This document shows positions 8,041-16,139 of a stretch of DNA of 64,000 bases, in pieces. The notes under the pieces are model-generated. The model was not told where the DNA came from, did not search any database, and saw nothing but the letters and a program-made list of their open reading frames with translations. The stretch is taken from the NCBI RefSeq assembly GCF_000355805.1, contig NZ_CM001837.1:3047966-3111965 (forward strand), read 5' to 3'. The translations under genes were made by a program, and so were the position numbers. The stretch comes from Dokdonia sp. PRO95. Its GTDB lineage: Bacteria; Bacteroidota; Bacteroidia; Flavobacteriales; Flavobacteriaceae. Positions within the stretch are counted from its first letter, which is position 1. Every line of letters begins with the position of its first letter.

Positions 8041-8537
8041 TGATAGCAAAATCATATATTAAGTCGACTTTAATAGAGTTAGACAAATTATACAATTCTG
8101 CATCTAGTCAAAAAAAAGCTATCTATTTTTCAAAACTTGCAGTAATTGAGTTATGCGGTTGGATTGAAGAAACTTTAGATGATATAATTATTAAACACGG
8201 TAATCGAAATCTTAAAAGTGCTGACAATAAGAACTATTGTAAAAATAAAATTGTAAATCCTAATTATGGATTTCAATATAATAATAACATTCGACCAATG
8301 TTAATAAGCCTACTGGGATTAATTCAGGTTGAGAAATTGGAACTAGAACTTGAAAAAACAGCTCAAATAACTCTCTTAAAAAGTAATCTAGGAAACTTAA
8401 AAAGCACAAGAAATGAAGCTGCCCATACTCATTTGAAAGGTGTTACTAGAATTTACAATGCACCTTCTAGGACACTTGGAGATTTTAATAGAATATCAAC
8501 GATTTTAGAAAAAATAGATAGTGAACTAAGGAAATAA
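8040..8537 (+). CDS. HEPN-type protein (putative RNase) coupled to DUF262
   Basis: A 165-residue, almost entirely helical protein with STRNEAAHTH near the C-terminus. R124-NEAA-H129 fits the R-x4-H catalytic motif of HEPN ribonucleases, placed in the last long helix region as expected. N-terminal helices include IYFSKLAVIELCGWIEETLDDII. It starts inside the stop of the DUF262 gene. HEPN toxins act as RNases in toxin-antitoxin and abortive-infection systems; here DUF262 would be the regulator, antitoxin or sensor. This protein-family call rests on the motif and fold pattern only. Confidence 0.65.
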   Translation: MIAKSYIKSTLIELDKLYNSASSQKKAIYFSKLAVIELCGWIEETLDDIIIKHGNRNLKSADNKNYCKNKIVNPNYGFQYNNNIRPMLISLLGLIQVEKLELELEKTAQITLLKSNLGNLKSTRNEAAHTHLKGVTRIYNAPSRTLGDFNRISTILEKIDSELRK

Positions 8538-8585
8538 CTATGCACAACATTGTGTGTAATTCAGTGCTAGTTATAGCCTACTTAC

Positions 8586-8605
8586 GAAAGTCCTCGCGGA
8601 CTTTC
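8586..8605. repeat. short hairpin in the gap after the HEPN gene
   Basis: Arms GAAAGTCC and GGACTTTC with loop TCGC, in the 150-bp gap that starts with GCACAAC (8542-8548), the same 7-mer that opens the 6722 repeat. There is no T run, so it is more likely part of a cassette-type boundary than a terminator. Confidence 0.5.
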
Positions 8606-8687
8606 TATCTGTGATTTATTTACTCACTTTAGTTCTGAAACACGCAACAAATCATATACAATCACGTTACCCACCATTTGAAAAAAA

Positions 8688-9698
8688 TTGAGAACTAAAA
8701 ATCCAAAAATTGCTAAACTTATTACAGATTGTGCAAAAACTGCTAAATCACAATCTAATAAGTGTATGCATCCAAATTGTAACGACAAAGCAATAAATTC
8801 TCATATTATGCAAAAGAATGGTATACTATCTTCAATTGCTGATAAAAATCATTTGTGGGAGTTATCTGTCGACCATTTTAAAGAGGAATACATTGGTTTC
8901 AAAAAGACTGGAATAAATAAAATTTACACCTTTACTGGATTTTGCAATAATCACGATACCTCAATTTTCAGCAAAATAGAAACTGAAGGGGAAATTGATT
9001 TTGAAGATTATGAATCCTGTTTATTATTTGCACTTCGAACAGCGTATAACGAAATCTGGGTTAAAGAAGTTGTTATAAAATTGCAAGAATGTTTGTTGTT
9101 AAATACGGAAATCGAAATTAATGAGAATGTTTTACAAAAAACTATTAAGCAAAACAGATTAGCATTAAAGGATATGGAATTTTATACAACTTCAATGTGG
9201 GAAGATTTGAATAGCCAATCTGAATCATTTGTATTTGAATTTCGTGAGATGGAATATCAAGAAATTTGCTTAAACTCGATTTATACTTATGATACTTCAA
9301 AAGAAATAATGGAGTATCAATATAAATATGGAAAGGATATGGAAAGACCAGCCGAGATTTTTATTTCGTTCTTTCCCTATGCATTTAAATCAATTTTATT
9401 AATGGGCTATCATAAAGATGATACTTCAAAAGTTAAGTCATTTGTAAATTTGTTTTTTAAAGAAAACAAAAAACGTACGAATAGAAGGTTATCAAGTTTA
9501 ATTTCTTTCAATTGTGAAACTTGGGTTTGTTCACCAGCATTTTATGAGCAAAAATTTAAAGGTTTGGACTCTGAATTTTTTAAAGCAATGCAATTTTCAG
9601 GAAGAAATGGTAACGAGAGAAAAACATTTGATGTTGATTTTTTTAAGCCTGACTTTAGAAGTAAATTCAAAACATTCATCGAAAAAAACGGTGGCTAA
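8688..9698 (+). CDS. unknown protein with Cys/His (treble-clef or HNH-like) zinc site
   Basis: A 336-residue protein from a TTG start; an in-frame stop lies three codons upstream and the first ATG falls inside the zinc motif. The N-terminal part has CMHPNC (Cys26, Cys31), SHIMQKNG (His39) and FCNNHD (Cys86, His89), a plausible metal site. The S-H-x-x-Q-K-N-G spacing resembles HNH-related domains in phage-defence loci. The remainder is helical and Glu/Phe-rich with no recognised domain. It is the last gene of the A+T-rich cassette-like stretch and ends in GGTGGCTAAC. Nuclease function is only a possibility. Confidence 0.65.
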   Translation: MRTKNPKIAKLITDCAKTAKSQSNKCMHPNCNDKAINSHIMQKNGILSSIADKNHLWELSVDHFKEEYIGFKKTGINKIYTFTGFCNNHDTSIFSKIETEGEIDFEDYESCLLFALRTAYNEIWVKEVVIKLQECLLLNTEIEINENVLQKTIKQNRLALKDMEFYTTSMWEDLNSQSESFVFEFREMEYQEICLNSIYTYDTSKEIMEYQYKYGKDMERPAEIFISFFPYAFKSILLMGYHKDDTSKVKSFVNLFFKENKKRTNRRLSSLISFNCETWVCSPAFYEQKFKGLDSEFFKAMQFSGRNGNERKTFDVDFFKPDFRSKFKTFIEKNGG

Positions 9699-9782
9699 CA
9701 AAGAACTGATTTAAAAAACAAGCCTACTTCTACCCTTCCATCCTCTATAAAACCATCACTAATCAACCTTAAACCCATCCTC

Positions 9783-10334
9783 TTGAGAATCTTCTTTGTT
9801 ATTTTATCGGTGTTCTTGGTGTCTCTTTCTTGTAAGAATGAAAAACAGCTTGCTCCTATCTTAGCACTGACTCATCAGGAAAACAATGGAATACGATGCA
9901 CAGATAATGGATGTAGTGGTTCATACACCGGAGCAGAGTTTATAAACGGACATGATATTGCGCATCAATTTTCTAACACCATGAGTAATGCCGTAGGCAA
10001 GAGGCTAAAAGAACTCTATCGTGAAGAAAAATATAGAAAAGTAGATTTTTCCTCCATTACCATGAGCACCCAAGGAATGGGAAGCGGTAAAGTCGTTTAC
10101 ATGCTTGTGATACCTTTTACTGCTGTTAATGAGCCATGCGATGCTTATACTTCTTTTGATCACGTAGGAGGCTGGAATCACAAACCTGCATTAGCTAGAA
10201 GAAAAAAAGAACTTGAAGGAGTGACTATGACAGGTCATAAATTAGCGATAAGTAAACTAATAACAACACCTGAGGGATTACAAGAATATTGGATCCAATG
10301 GAAAAATAAAACAACGCAAGCAGATTGCGAATAG
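9783..10334 (+). CDS. conserved flavobacterial lipoprotein
   Basis: A 183-residue protein from a TTG start, with signal FFVILSVFLVSLSC (lipobox SLSC). The mature part has a conserved-looking core: GCSGSYTGAEFINGHDIAHQFSN, MGSGKVVYMLVIPF, CDAYTSFDHVGGWNH and LQEYWIQW. Similar sequences are widespread in flavobacteria without a known function. The four Cys of the mature part could pair in the periplasm. No ATG is available before the hydrophobic segment, so TTG is the best start. Confidence 0.7.
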   Translation: MRIFFVILSVFLVSLSCKNEKQLAPILALTHQENNGIRCTDNGCSGSYTGAEFINGHDIAHQFSNTMSNAVGKRLKELYREEKYRKVDFSSITMSTQGMGSGKVVYMLVIPFTAVNEPCDAYTSFDHVGGWNHKPALARRKKELEGVTMTGHKLAISKLITTPEGLQEYWIQWKNKTTQADCE

Positions 10335-10451
10335 GGAATTGAGTTAAAGAGTGAGATTATTTCATTGTTTCTCAGCAGATGCCTACATCTACATTCCTAC
10401 CTGGCCTTAAGGTTTTCCGGATTTTGTTTTGCTATCTGCCTTATTTAGGAG

Positions 10452-10468
10452 GTAATTTTATAATTTGC
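10452..10468 (+). repeat. 17-bp motif shared by two lipoprotein leaders (copy 1)
   Basis: GTAATTTTATAATTTGC, 76 bp upstream of the lipoprotein start at 10544. An identical 17-mer lies at 11390-11406, upstream of the next lipoprotein, with partly similar flanks (TTAGGAG versus TTAGAGA). It may be a shared promoter or a duplicated leader. Confidence 0.45.
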
Positions 10469-10543
10469 GCTCGGTAAGGCTTATACGAGACTTTACTATC
10501 ACCAAACAACTAAGAAACCATTCATTACAATCAAAAATTAATC

Positions 10544-11323
10544 ATGAAAAAATTATTGTTTTTAGTACTCATTAGCTTGGCTTTTGTAGCATGTTCATCA
10601 GATGATAGTCCTACAATCTTAGAAGAAGAAACTAATGCTTCACTTAAGCTTTACAAAAGAACAAACAGTTATTACGATGGGGTATTATCTTCAACTCAAG
10701 AAGTATTTTACAATAGTGAAAACAAGATTGAATCTGTCACCTTAAATGAGGTTGATTATTTAAATAGAACTTTTACAGTTAATTACACCAATGGCAACGT
10801 AAGCGGAATTACTAGTTACACAGATGTAATTAATCCAAATGGAATAGATGAAACCATTAACTACAATGACATAACGCTAACCAATAATACCATAATTCTT
10901 ATCTCTGATGCCTCAGATAGAACCTTAGAAATTGAATTTTCTAACGGCTATGTAAACTCGACAAAGTTCTACCCAACGTCAATGCCAAGTAGCCTCTTCG
11001 AACAAATATTTACTCGTAATTCAAACAACCAACTTATTTCTAATACAACTGGTTTTGATAGTTTTGAATATTCAGATTTTGATGCTGACAAACAATTGGA
11101 TCCGTATGGAAGCGTCATGGAATATGAACACAGTACATTCTTTATGATATTTGGTCTTGAGGTATCGAGAGATAATCCTTTGACCGCCACTTACAATGGA
11201 AACAATGGAGAAACTTATAGTAATTTTTTAGAATATGACGAACAAGGTTACGTCACAAAAGTGAGTTATGATTCATCAAACTCAAATTCAAACTATTCTG
11301 AACACCAATATATTACAGAATAA
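10544..11323 (+). CDS. lipoprotein with YD-repeat-like beta content
   Basis: A 259-residue predicted lipoprotein with lipobox AFVAC (Cys17) and an Asp-rich tether SSDDS. The mature part alternates short beta strands with Asn/Thr turns (EVFYNSENKIESVTLNEVDY, NYTNGNVSGITSYTD, EYDEQGYVTKVSYD), like DUF4595/YD-type lipoproteins of Bacteroidota. No enzymatic motif. Gaps to both neighbours make a single-gene unit likely. Confidence 0.7.
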   Translation: MKKLLFLVLISLAFVACSSDDSPTILEEETNASLKLYKRTNSYYDGVLSSTQEVFYNSENKIESVTLNEVDYLNRTFTVNYTNGNVSGITSYTDVINPNGIDETINYNDITLTNNTIILISDASDRTLEIEFSNGYVNSTKFYPTSMPSSLFEQIFTRNSNNQLISNTTGFDSFEYSDFDADKQLDPYGSVMEYEHSTFFMIFGLEVSRDNPLTATYNGNNGETYSNFLEYDEQGYVTKVSYDSSNSNSNYSEHQYITE

Positions 11324-11389
11324 GCGGGTTCTAACCTTTGTAAGATGAGTAATAGACTTTCTGAAAATAAGATGCATTTTAATTAGAGA

Positions 11390-11406
11390 GTAATTTTATA
11401 ATTTGC
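11390..11406 (+). repeat. 17-bp motif shared by two lipoprotein leaders (copy 2)
   Basis: Exact second copy of GTAATTTTATAATTTGC, 36 bp upstream of the lipoprotein start at 11442. Confidence 0.45.
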
Positions 11407-11441
11407 ATCTCAATAGCCATTAAATACACTTTACAAATCGC

Positions 11442-12107
11442 TTGAAAAAAACATTTATCATAGCAATTAATATTTTGATTTTAGTTGGGTGTCAATCCAA
11501 AATCAAAAATGAGTTGACTACTGAAAGTCCTTCTGTGCAACTGAATGAAATCCGGAAAGAAACTAAAGTTTTTGGTGATAGTTTGAAAATAGTATATGAA
11601 TATCGTGGAGATACTGTGATTCAAGAAAGAATTGATCTAAAAAAAATATCAGAAGATAATTTTGATGATTCATTTACGGTGGTTTCTGTCTTTTCTCGTA
11701 AGGAAAAATCTAATTTGTCATGTACAGAAATTTTCAAAATGACAATTGACAGTATGGATTTCCAGTATTGCTATGATGATATATTTAGCAAATTAGAAGC
11801 TGATCTTCTTACAGCTAAGAACGCTGATAAACCTTCGAAAGTAGAAGGTCTTAATGAAACTAAGAGAAAAATAATTGATTATAAAAATGGTACAAAAACA
11901 GATTTAAAATGGATAAAACGTCACTTTGTGTTTGATTTAATATTAGACTTAGACTTTGATATTTACGACAATAAAAACAGATCAGAAATTGAAAGCATTA
12001 TCATCGAAAAGTATGAAACTAACTTTTCTGGAGGACACCAATATTATTTTTTAAACAAAGAACGGGATACAATTGTAACATATAATATTCGGGATTGGAT
12101 TATTTAA
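11442..12107 (+). CDS. lipoprotein of unknown function
   Basis: A 221-residue predicted lipoprotein from a TTG start (MKKTFIIAINILILVGC, lipobox LVGC at Cys17). The mature protein is Lys/Asp/Glu-rich and mixed alpha/beta. Two Cys (CTEIF and FQYCYDD) could pair. I do not recognise a family. It is A+T-rich like its neighbours. Confidence 0.62.
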   Translation: MKKTFIIAINILILVGCQSKIKNELTTESPSVQLNEIRKETKVFGDSLKIVYEYRGDTVIQERIDLKKISEDNFDDSFTVVSVFSRKEKSNLSCTEIFKMTIDSMDFQYCYDDIFSKLEADLLTAKNADKPSKVEGLNETKRKIIDYKNGTKTDLKWIKRHFVFDLILDLDFDIYDNKNRSEIESIIIEKYETNFSGGHQYYFLNKERDTIVTYNIRDWII

Positions 12108-12160
12108 TTCAAAAGAACATAAAAGACTAAAAATCAATTAAATTACACTCAACCACACCA

Positions 12161-13021
12161 ATGAAAACACTACTACTTCCCCTACTCCTAGTTGGAATTC
12201 TTATTGCAGGATGCACTCCATCTGTTGAGAAAAAAAATACGCTACAAGAGTTCTTCAGTTATACTGAGAATGGCGAGACCTTAATCAGTGCGCATCGCGG
12301 TGGTAAAAGTTATGCAGGCTACCCTGAGAACAGCTTAGAAACCATGAAATACATCAAAGAGTCTATTCCAAACGCGTTGTTTGAAATTGACGTGGCAAGT
12401 AGTGAAGATGGCGTTCTATTTCTTATGCATGACAGTTCGCTAGAAAGAACAACAACTGGCTCTGGAAGAGTTGATCAAAAAGATTGGGCAACACTCTCAC
12501 AACTCCACCTCAAAGATGATTTTGACTCCATCACTGATTATCAAATCCCTTTATTTAAAGATGTTTTAGACTGGGCAAAAAAGGAAAACGCCATCCTCAC
12601 GGTTGACATTAAGCGCAGCGTTGATCCAGAACTTGTACTCCGTTTTATAGAGGAAAACGATGCCTTAGCGCAATCGGTGATTATTACTTACTCCATGGAA
12701 ACAGCACAACAACTTTACAAGTTAAATCCTGAGGTTGTACTTTCTGTGAGCATTAGAAATATGAAAGAGTTTGATACAGCTGCTAGCTCTGGCATTCCAT
12801 GGAAAAATATGGTCGCTTTTACGGGAACTATAGAATCAGATCCATCATTGTATGCCAAATTGCATGAAAAGGGAGTGATGTGTATGCTAGGTACGTTAGG
12901 AAACCTTGATAAAAAGGCCAAAGCAAGAGGCGATGTGCTCTATAAAGAATGGACAAAGCTTGGCATAGACGTCTTTGCAACCGATAGACCACTTGAAGTG
13001 CAAAAAGCGCTTTCAAAGTAG
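12161..13021 (+). CDS. glycerophosphodiester phosphodiesterase-family lipoprotein
   Basis: A 286-residue lipoprotein (lipobox LIAGC, Cys18) with a GDPD TIM-barrel. The motifs are ISAHRGG and PENSLE (metal and substrate His-Arg and Glu), FEIDVASSEDGVLFLMHDSSLERTTTGSG (Glu-x-Asp and the catalytic His-Asp), later LTVDIK, and a C-terminal VFATDRPLEV. The family hydrolyses glycerophosphodiesters to glycerol-3-phosphate and an alcohol. The lipid anchor places it in the periplasm. Core residues look intact, so activity is likely; the exact substrate is unknown. Confidence 0.88.
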   Translation: MKTLLLPLLLVGILIAGCTPSVEKKNTLQEFFSYTENGETLISAHRGGKSYAGYPENSLETMKYIKESIPNALFEIDVASSEDGVLFLMHDSSLERTTTGSGRVDQKDWATLSQLHLKDDFDSITDYQIPLFKDVLDWAKKENAILTVDIKRSVDPELVLRFIEENDALAQSVIITYSMETAQQLYKLNPEVVLSVSIRNMKEFDTAASSGIPWKNMVAFTGTIESDPSLYAKLHEKGVMCMLGTLGNLDKKAKARGDVLYKEWTKLGIDVFATDRPLEVQKALSK

Positions 13022-13092
13022 CAAATCAACCACGAACACCTAGTATTAAAATAACCCAGTAACAGCATTTACGACCTTAGATTACCAAACCA

Positions 13093-13785
13093 ATGAACAG
13101 ACTAACACTTCTACTCCTTTCAATCGTATTAATTTCTTGCAATAACACCGAAAAGAAAGAACAGCTTCCAGAGAAAAAAGAAGTTGCACAACCCACAATT
13201 AAATCCATAGAGGAAGTCAAAAGTAAAATCAAACGTTTTAATGATTTCATCCCGAGCGATTATGAACTTGTGATTTCTAGAAATGAACTTAATAAAGTAA
13301 TGTCAGATTTTAATAAAGACGGCGTTTCTGATTATGCGGTATTACTAGCCAGCGGAAAAAACGACAGAGACTACTCAAACACAAAAGATGTGCGCCTTGC
13401 GATTTTTGAAGGACAAGCAGATGGTTCTTTTATACTCAAAAGCCAAACCGGAAATTTGACCTCGGCCTTTTTACATGTAAACCCTAACCGTAGGATAAAA
13501 GTTGCCAGAGCAAATGTGATCAGTGTGAAGCATGAATCGATGAGACATGACTATGAGTTAAAAATCAAATATGATAAAACATACAACGACTATATGCTCA
13601 TAGGCTCTGAATACAACAACTACGGCAACGCCGCAAAAGATGGAGCCGGTAACATAAGCTCAAATTTCATAGAAGGCAAAAGAGTGTCCACTATTGGTAA
13701 GAAGAAAACAACGAATTTAGATAAGAAGCTATTGCCTATTTCGGCAATTAGCGACGGTAATATTTATGAATTGATTGGTGGTTAA
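13093..13785 (+). CDS. lipoprotein with Ca-binding-like DxNxDG loop
   Basis: A 230-residue predicted lipoprotein (lipobox LISC, Cys16) with a Glu/Lys-rich tether. It has a DFNKDGVSDYAVLLA loop, the integrin/VCBS-like calcium-loop pattern, and later beta strands (DYMLIGSEYNNYG, ISSNFIEGKRVST). Proteins of this type occur in Bacteroidota without a known function. The gap after it holds the palindromic repeat and a gene fragment. Confidence 0.65.
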   Translation: MNRLTLLLLSIVLISCNNTEKKEQLPEKKEVAQPTIKSIEEVKSKIKRFNDFIPSDYELVISRNELNKVMSDFNKDGVSDYAVLLASGKNDRDYSNTKDVRLAIFEGQADGSFILKSQTGNLTSAFLHVNPNRRIKVARANVISVKHESMRHDYELKIKYDKTYNDYMLIGSEYNNYGNAAKDGAGNISSNFIEGKRVSTIGKKKTTNLDKKLLPISAISDGNIYELIGG

Positions 13786-13800
13786 TAATGTAAAAGCGAT

Positions 13801-13850
13801 TACTGTTTGATTGTTATGCTTTCGCGAAAGCGTAACAACCACTATAAGTA
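13801..13850. repeat. extended palindrome repeat, copy A
   Basis: Aligns with 15385-15434 at about 37 of 50 positions, including flanks outside the palindrome (TACTGT on the left, CACTAT on the right). The palindrome variant is at 13817-13832 (TGCTTTCGCGAAAGCG, 15 of 16). A fragment of the HD-hydrolase 3' end follows directly. Confidence 0.6.
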
Positions 13851-13856
13851 CTTTTT

Positions 13857-13916
13857 TATTTTAACAAAACACTGTCAACAAGGAATTTACGGTGTGAATT
13901 AGATACATTGAATTAA
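13857..13916 (+). pseudogene. 3'-end remnant of an HD-hydrolase paralogue
   Basis: The open end reads STRNLRCELDTLN-stop, almost identical to the C-terminus SNLRSELDTLN-stop of the intact gene at 15525-16139. At DNA level about 33 of 39 bases match around the shared stop, and similarity continues a little past it (GAATTAAGCA). No intact upstream coding sequence exists. With copy A of the repeat just upstream, this looks like a duplicated locus whose central part was deleted. Confidence 0.6.
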
Positions 13917-14005
13917 GCAGATACAAATATTAGGTTGGCTAATGCTATTAATGGGGAAACTAATCTATTAGAATTTTATTATAATATGTTACAACAATAC
14001 CACCA

Positions 14006-14749
14006 ATGAATACCTTCATAAAGAAATACATTATCGAAAAATGGTGGGTACCTCCATTAACTTTTATAGCATCGGTAATTATATTCTTTGCTACCATTGG
14101 AATTGACGTATTTCCTCCTAAGCTCTTCTTGATTTTTGGAGTTGCAGTACTATTTCTAGGAGGTGTTATTCAAATATTCAATAATAGAAGGCTTGTTGGC
14201 TTTTTGAATGTTGGCTTGTCTGTACTTATCCTAAGTTTTATAGCCATATTAGTATTTTCTTTTAACTCACTATATGGACCAACAGACTTATTTGCAAACG
14301 ACCTTGAGTTACCAGATAATGTACTATTAGAGAAGCCACTCAATGACAGATTTGATAATTCTCCTGCACTAATAAATCATGAAAATAATGGAGAAATTTT
14401 AACTCATAACATCAATTTCCAACTCTATAATTCATATCAACCAGGGCTATACGAGTATGACCTATGGATACAATCAGATCAAAGCGGAACTGTCTTTTTA
14501 AAGGTTTATGAAATTACTCAGGAGATTTTGCTTTCATCTTCGAGTGTTATGAATGAGTCAAGTATAAGAATAGAGAATACACAAGGAAAGATTAAAAAGT
14601 ATAGTTTTAAAGATGATTTTACCATTTACGAAGGAGACTGGGGTCAACCGTATGGAGCAAGATTTGAAGTTTGGTTTATCCCAGATGACAAAAATGGAGA
14701 GGAGAAGCTCGTTCAAAAAAATTATATCATTGAAGGATGGATGCGATAA
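14006..14749 (+). CDS. membrane protein with extracytoplasmic C-terminal domain
   Basis: A 247-residue protein. Three hydrophobic segments in the first 100 residues (VPPLTFIASVIIFFATIG, LFLIFGVAVLFLGGVIQIF, GFLNVGLSVLILSFIAILVFSF) are followed by a soluble beta-rich domain of about 150 residues (YEYDLWIQSDQSGTVFLKVYEIT, ARFEVWFIPDD). The C-terminal part resembles a jelly-roll binding domain but I cannot name a family. Function unknown. Confidence 0.65.
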   Translation: MNTFIKKYIIEKWWVPPLTFIASVIIFFATIGIDVFPPKLFLIFGVAVLFLGGVIQIFNNRRLVGFLNVGLSVLILSFIAILVFSFNSLYGPTDLFANDLELPDNVLLEKPLNDRFDNSPALINHENNGEILTHNINFQLYNSYQPGLYEYDLWIQSDQSGTVFLKVYEITQEILLSSSSVMNESSIRIENTQGKIKKYSFKDDFTIYEGDWGQPYGARFEVWFIPDDKNGEEKLVQKNYIIEGWMR

Positions 14750-14811
14750 TAAAATATAAGATGTATTTCTAATTTATTGAGAGATATCACTAGCCACCTC
14801 AAATAGTACAT

Positions 14812-15378
14812 ATGGAATTATATAAACGACTTATTGAAATAGTTGACGCAAATGTGATCAACTGTTTGATTCCAATGATTCTGACTTTGCTTTTTATCAA
14901 ACTCATATTCAAACAGAGATTTGAAGTTAAAAGAACATTGAATGTAATACGTTGGATAATTATCATCTATACAGTAATCACATGGACTTTTTATCTAATT
15001 GGGATGGCAACTACTAACAACCATGAAGAATATGCGTTTATCAACAGAGCAGCTGGCCCTTATGCTTGGGCTTATTGGTTAATGTTTCTATCTGCCTTAA
15101 TTTTACCCCTTACCCTACTCGTGCAGAAATTAGCATCAAACTTTTGGTATGTATTATTGGTCTCTTTTGCGATGAAAAGCGGGATATTCTTTGAGCGATT
15201 TGTAATCATTACAACTAATCTACAGAGTAATACTCTGTCTAAAAATGGCGACACCCACCTCATTGATATAATTACATCTAGCATTGGAATGGTATTCTTA
15301 CAAGGTGTTATTATTACCATCGTGATTTTGGGAATATTAGAGGTTTCAAAGAAGAATTCAAAGCTTACAGATTCTTAA
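14812..15378 (+). CDS. four-helix integral membrane protein, unknown
   Basis: A 188-residue protein with four predicted membrane segments (CLIPMILTLLFIKLIF, VIRWIIIIYTVITWTFYLIG, AWAYWLMFLSALILPLTLLV, GMVFLQGVIITIVILGILEV). The GPYAWAYWLMF motif is reminiscent of quinone-interacting membrane subunits, but length and context give no support. It follows another small membrane protein after 62 bp. Function unknown. Confidence 0.62.
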   Translation: MELYKRLIEIVDANVINCLIPMILTLLFIKLIFKQRFEVKRTLNVIRWIIIIYTVITWTFYLIGMATTNNHEEYAFINRAAGPYAWAYWLMFLSALILPLTLLVQKLASNFWYVLLVSFAMKSGIFFERFVIITTNLQSNTLSKNGDTHLIDIITSSIGMVFLQGVIITIVILGILEVSKKNSKLTDS

Positions 15379-15384
15379 ATTAAT

Positions 15385-15447
15385 TACTGTGTGGCTGTTG
15401 CGCTTTTGCGAAAGCGTATACTTCACTATGATTACTTGTATATTTAA
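15385..15447. repeat. extended palindrome repeat, copy B
   Basis: Contains CGCTTTTGCGAAAGCG (15401-15416, 15 of 16 palindrome positions) and flanks shared with 19057-19112 over 56 bp with few mismatches. The shared right flank reads TATACTTCACTAT and TTGTATATTTAA. It lies just upstream of the HD-hydrolase gene. Confidence 0.65.
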
Positions 15448-15524
15448 GCAACATATTTATAATAATAAGTTTCGAAAAAACATAGGTTGCTGTTTTAAGA
15501 GTATTTTGAAATAAATAGAATAAG

Positions 15525-16139
15525 ATGATGCTAAAAGAAAAATTTCTAAATCTTATAGAAAAGTATTCTGATGACAACAATTACAACTTAAAATGTTGGA
15601 ATGAGATAGAAAAAAACTATTCATCTAAATCTCGTCATTATCATAATCTGAAACATTTAGAAAACATGATTTCTGATTTGGACCATGTTGAATCTCAAGT
15701 TAACAACATAGACGCGTTACTATTTTCCATTTATTACCACGACATCGTGTACAAATCAACTCAAAGTGATAATGAACACAAAAGCGCGCTAGTTTTTAAA
15801 GAGAGAATTTCTGTAACCTCTTTTAATCATATAGAGGAATGCGTAGAGCAGATTGAGGCTACAAAAGAACACCTACTATCTTCATATAATGACATAAATA
15901 TTCTCTTAGATTTAGATCTATCTATTTTAGGCAAAAGTGAAAATAAATACAGTGAGTATTCACAAAATATCAGGAAAGAGTATAAAATCTATCCTGATTT
16001 CATGTACAGAAAAGGAAGGAAAAAAGTGCTAAATCATATGCTTGAATTAGAGTCCATATTTAAAAATAGTTTCTTTAAAGATAAATATGAAACCCAAGCA
16101 ATCAGTAATTTACGGTCTGAACTGGATACGTTGAATTAA
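15525..16139 (+). CDS. HD-superfamily predicted metal-dependent phosphohydrolase
   Basis: A 204-residue protein of the small HD-domain family often described as predicted metal-dependent phosphohydrolase. It has RHYHNLKHLENM (first His pair), IYYHDIVY (the H-D pair) and DNEHKSA, the usual motif order and spacing. Two adjacent ATG codons allow start 15525 or 15528. Likely cytoplasmic; substrate unknown. A decayed paralogue end lies at 13857-13916 and both loci carry the same upstream repeat. Confidence 0.8.
   Translation: MMLKEKFLNLIEKYSDDNNYNLKCWNEIEKNYSSKSRHYHNLKHLENMISDLDHVESQVNNIDALLFSIYYHDIVYKSTQSDNEHKSALVFKERISVTSFNHIEECVEQIEATKEHLLSSYNDINILLDLDLSILGKSENKYSEYSQNIRKEYKIYPDFMYRKGRKKVLNHMLELESIFKNSFFKDKYETQAISNLRSELDTLN

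Noticed and set aside
9514-9714. 66-codon open frame inside the zinc-site gene
   Set aside because: Different frame of a longer, better-supported gene; no independent signal.
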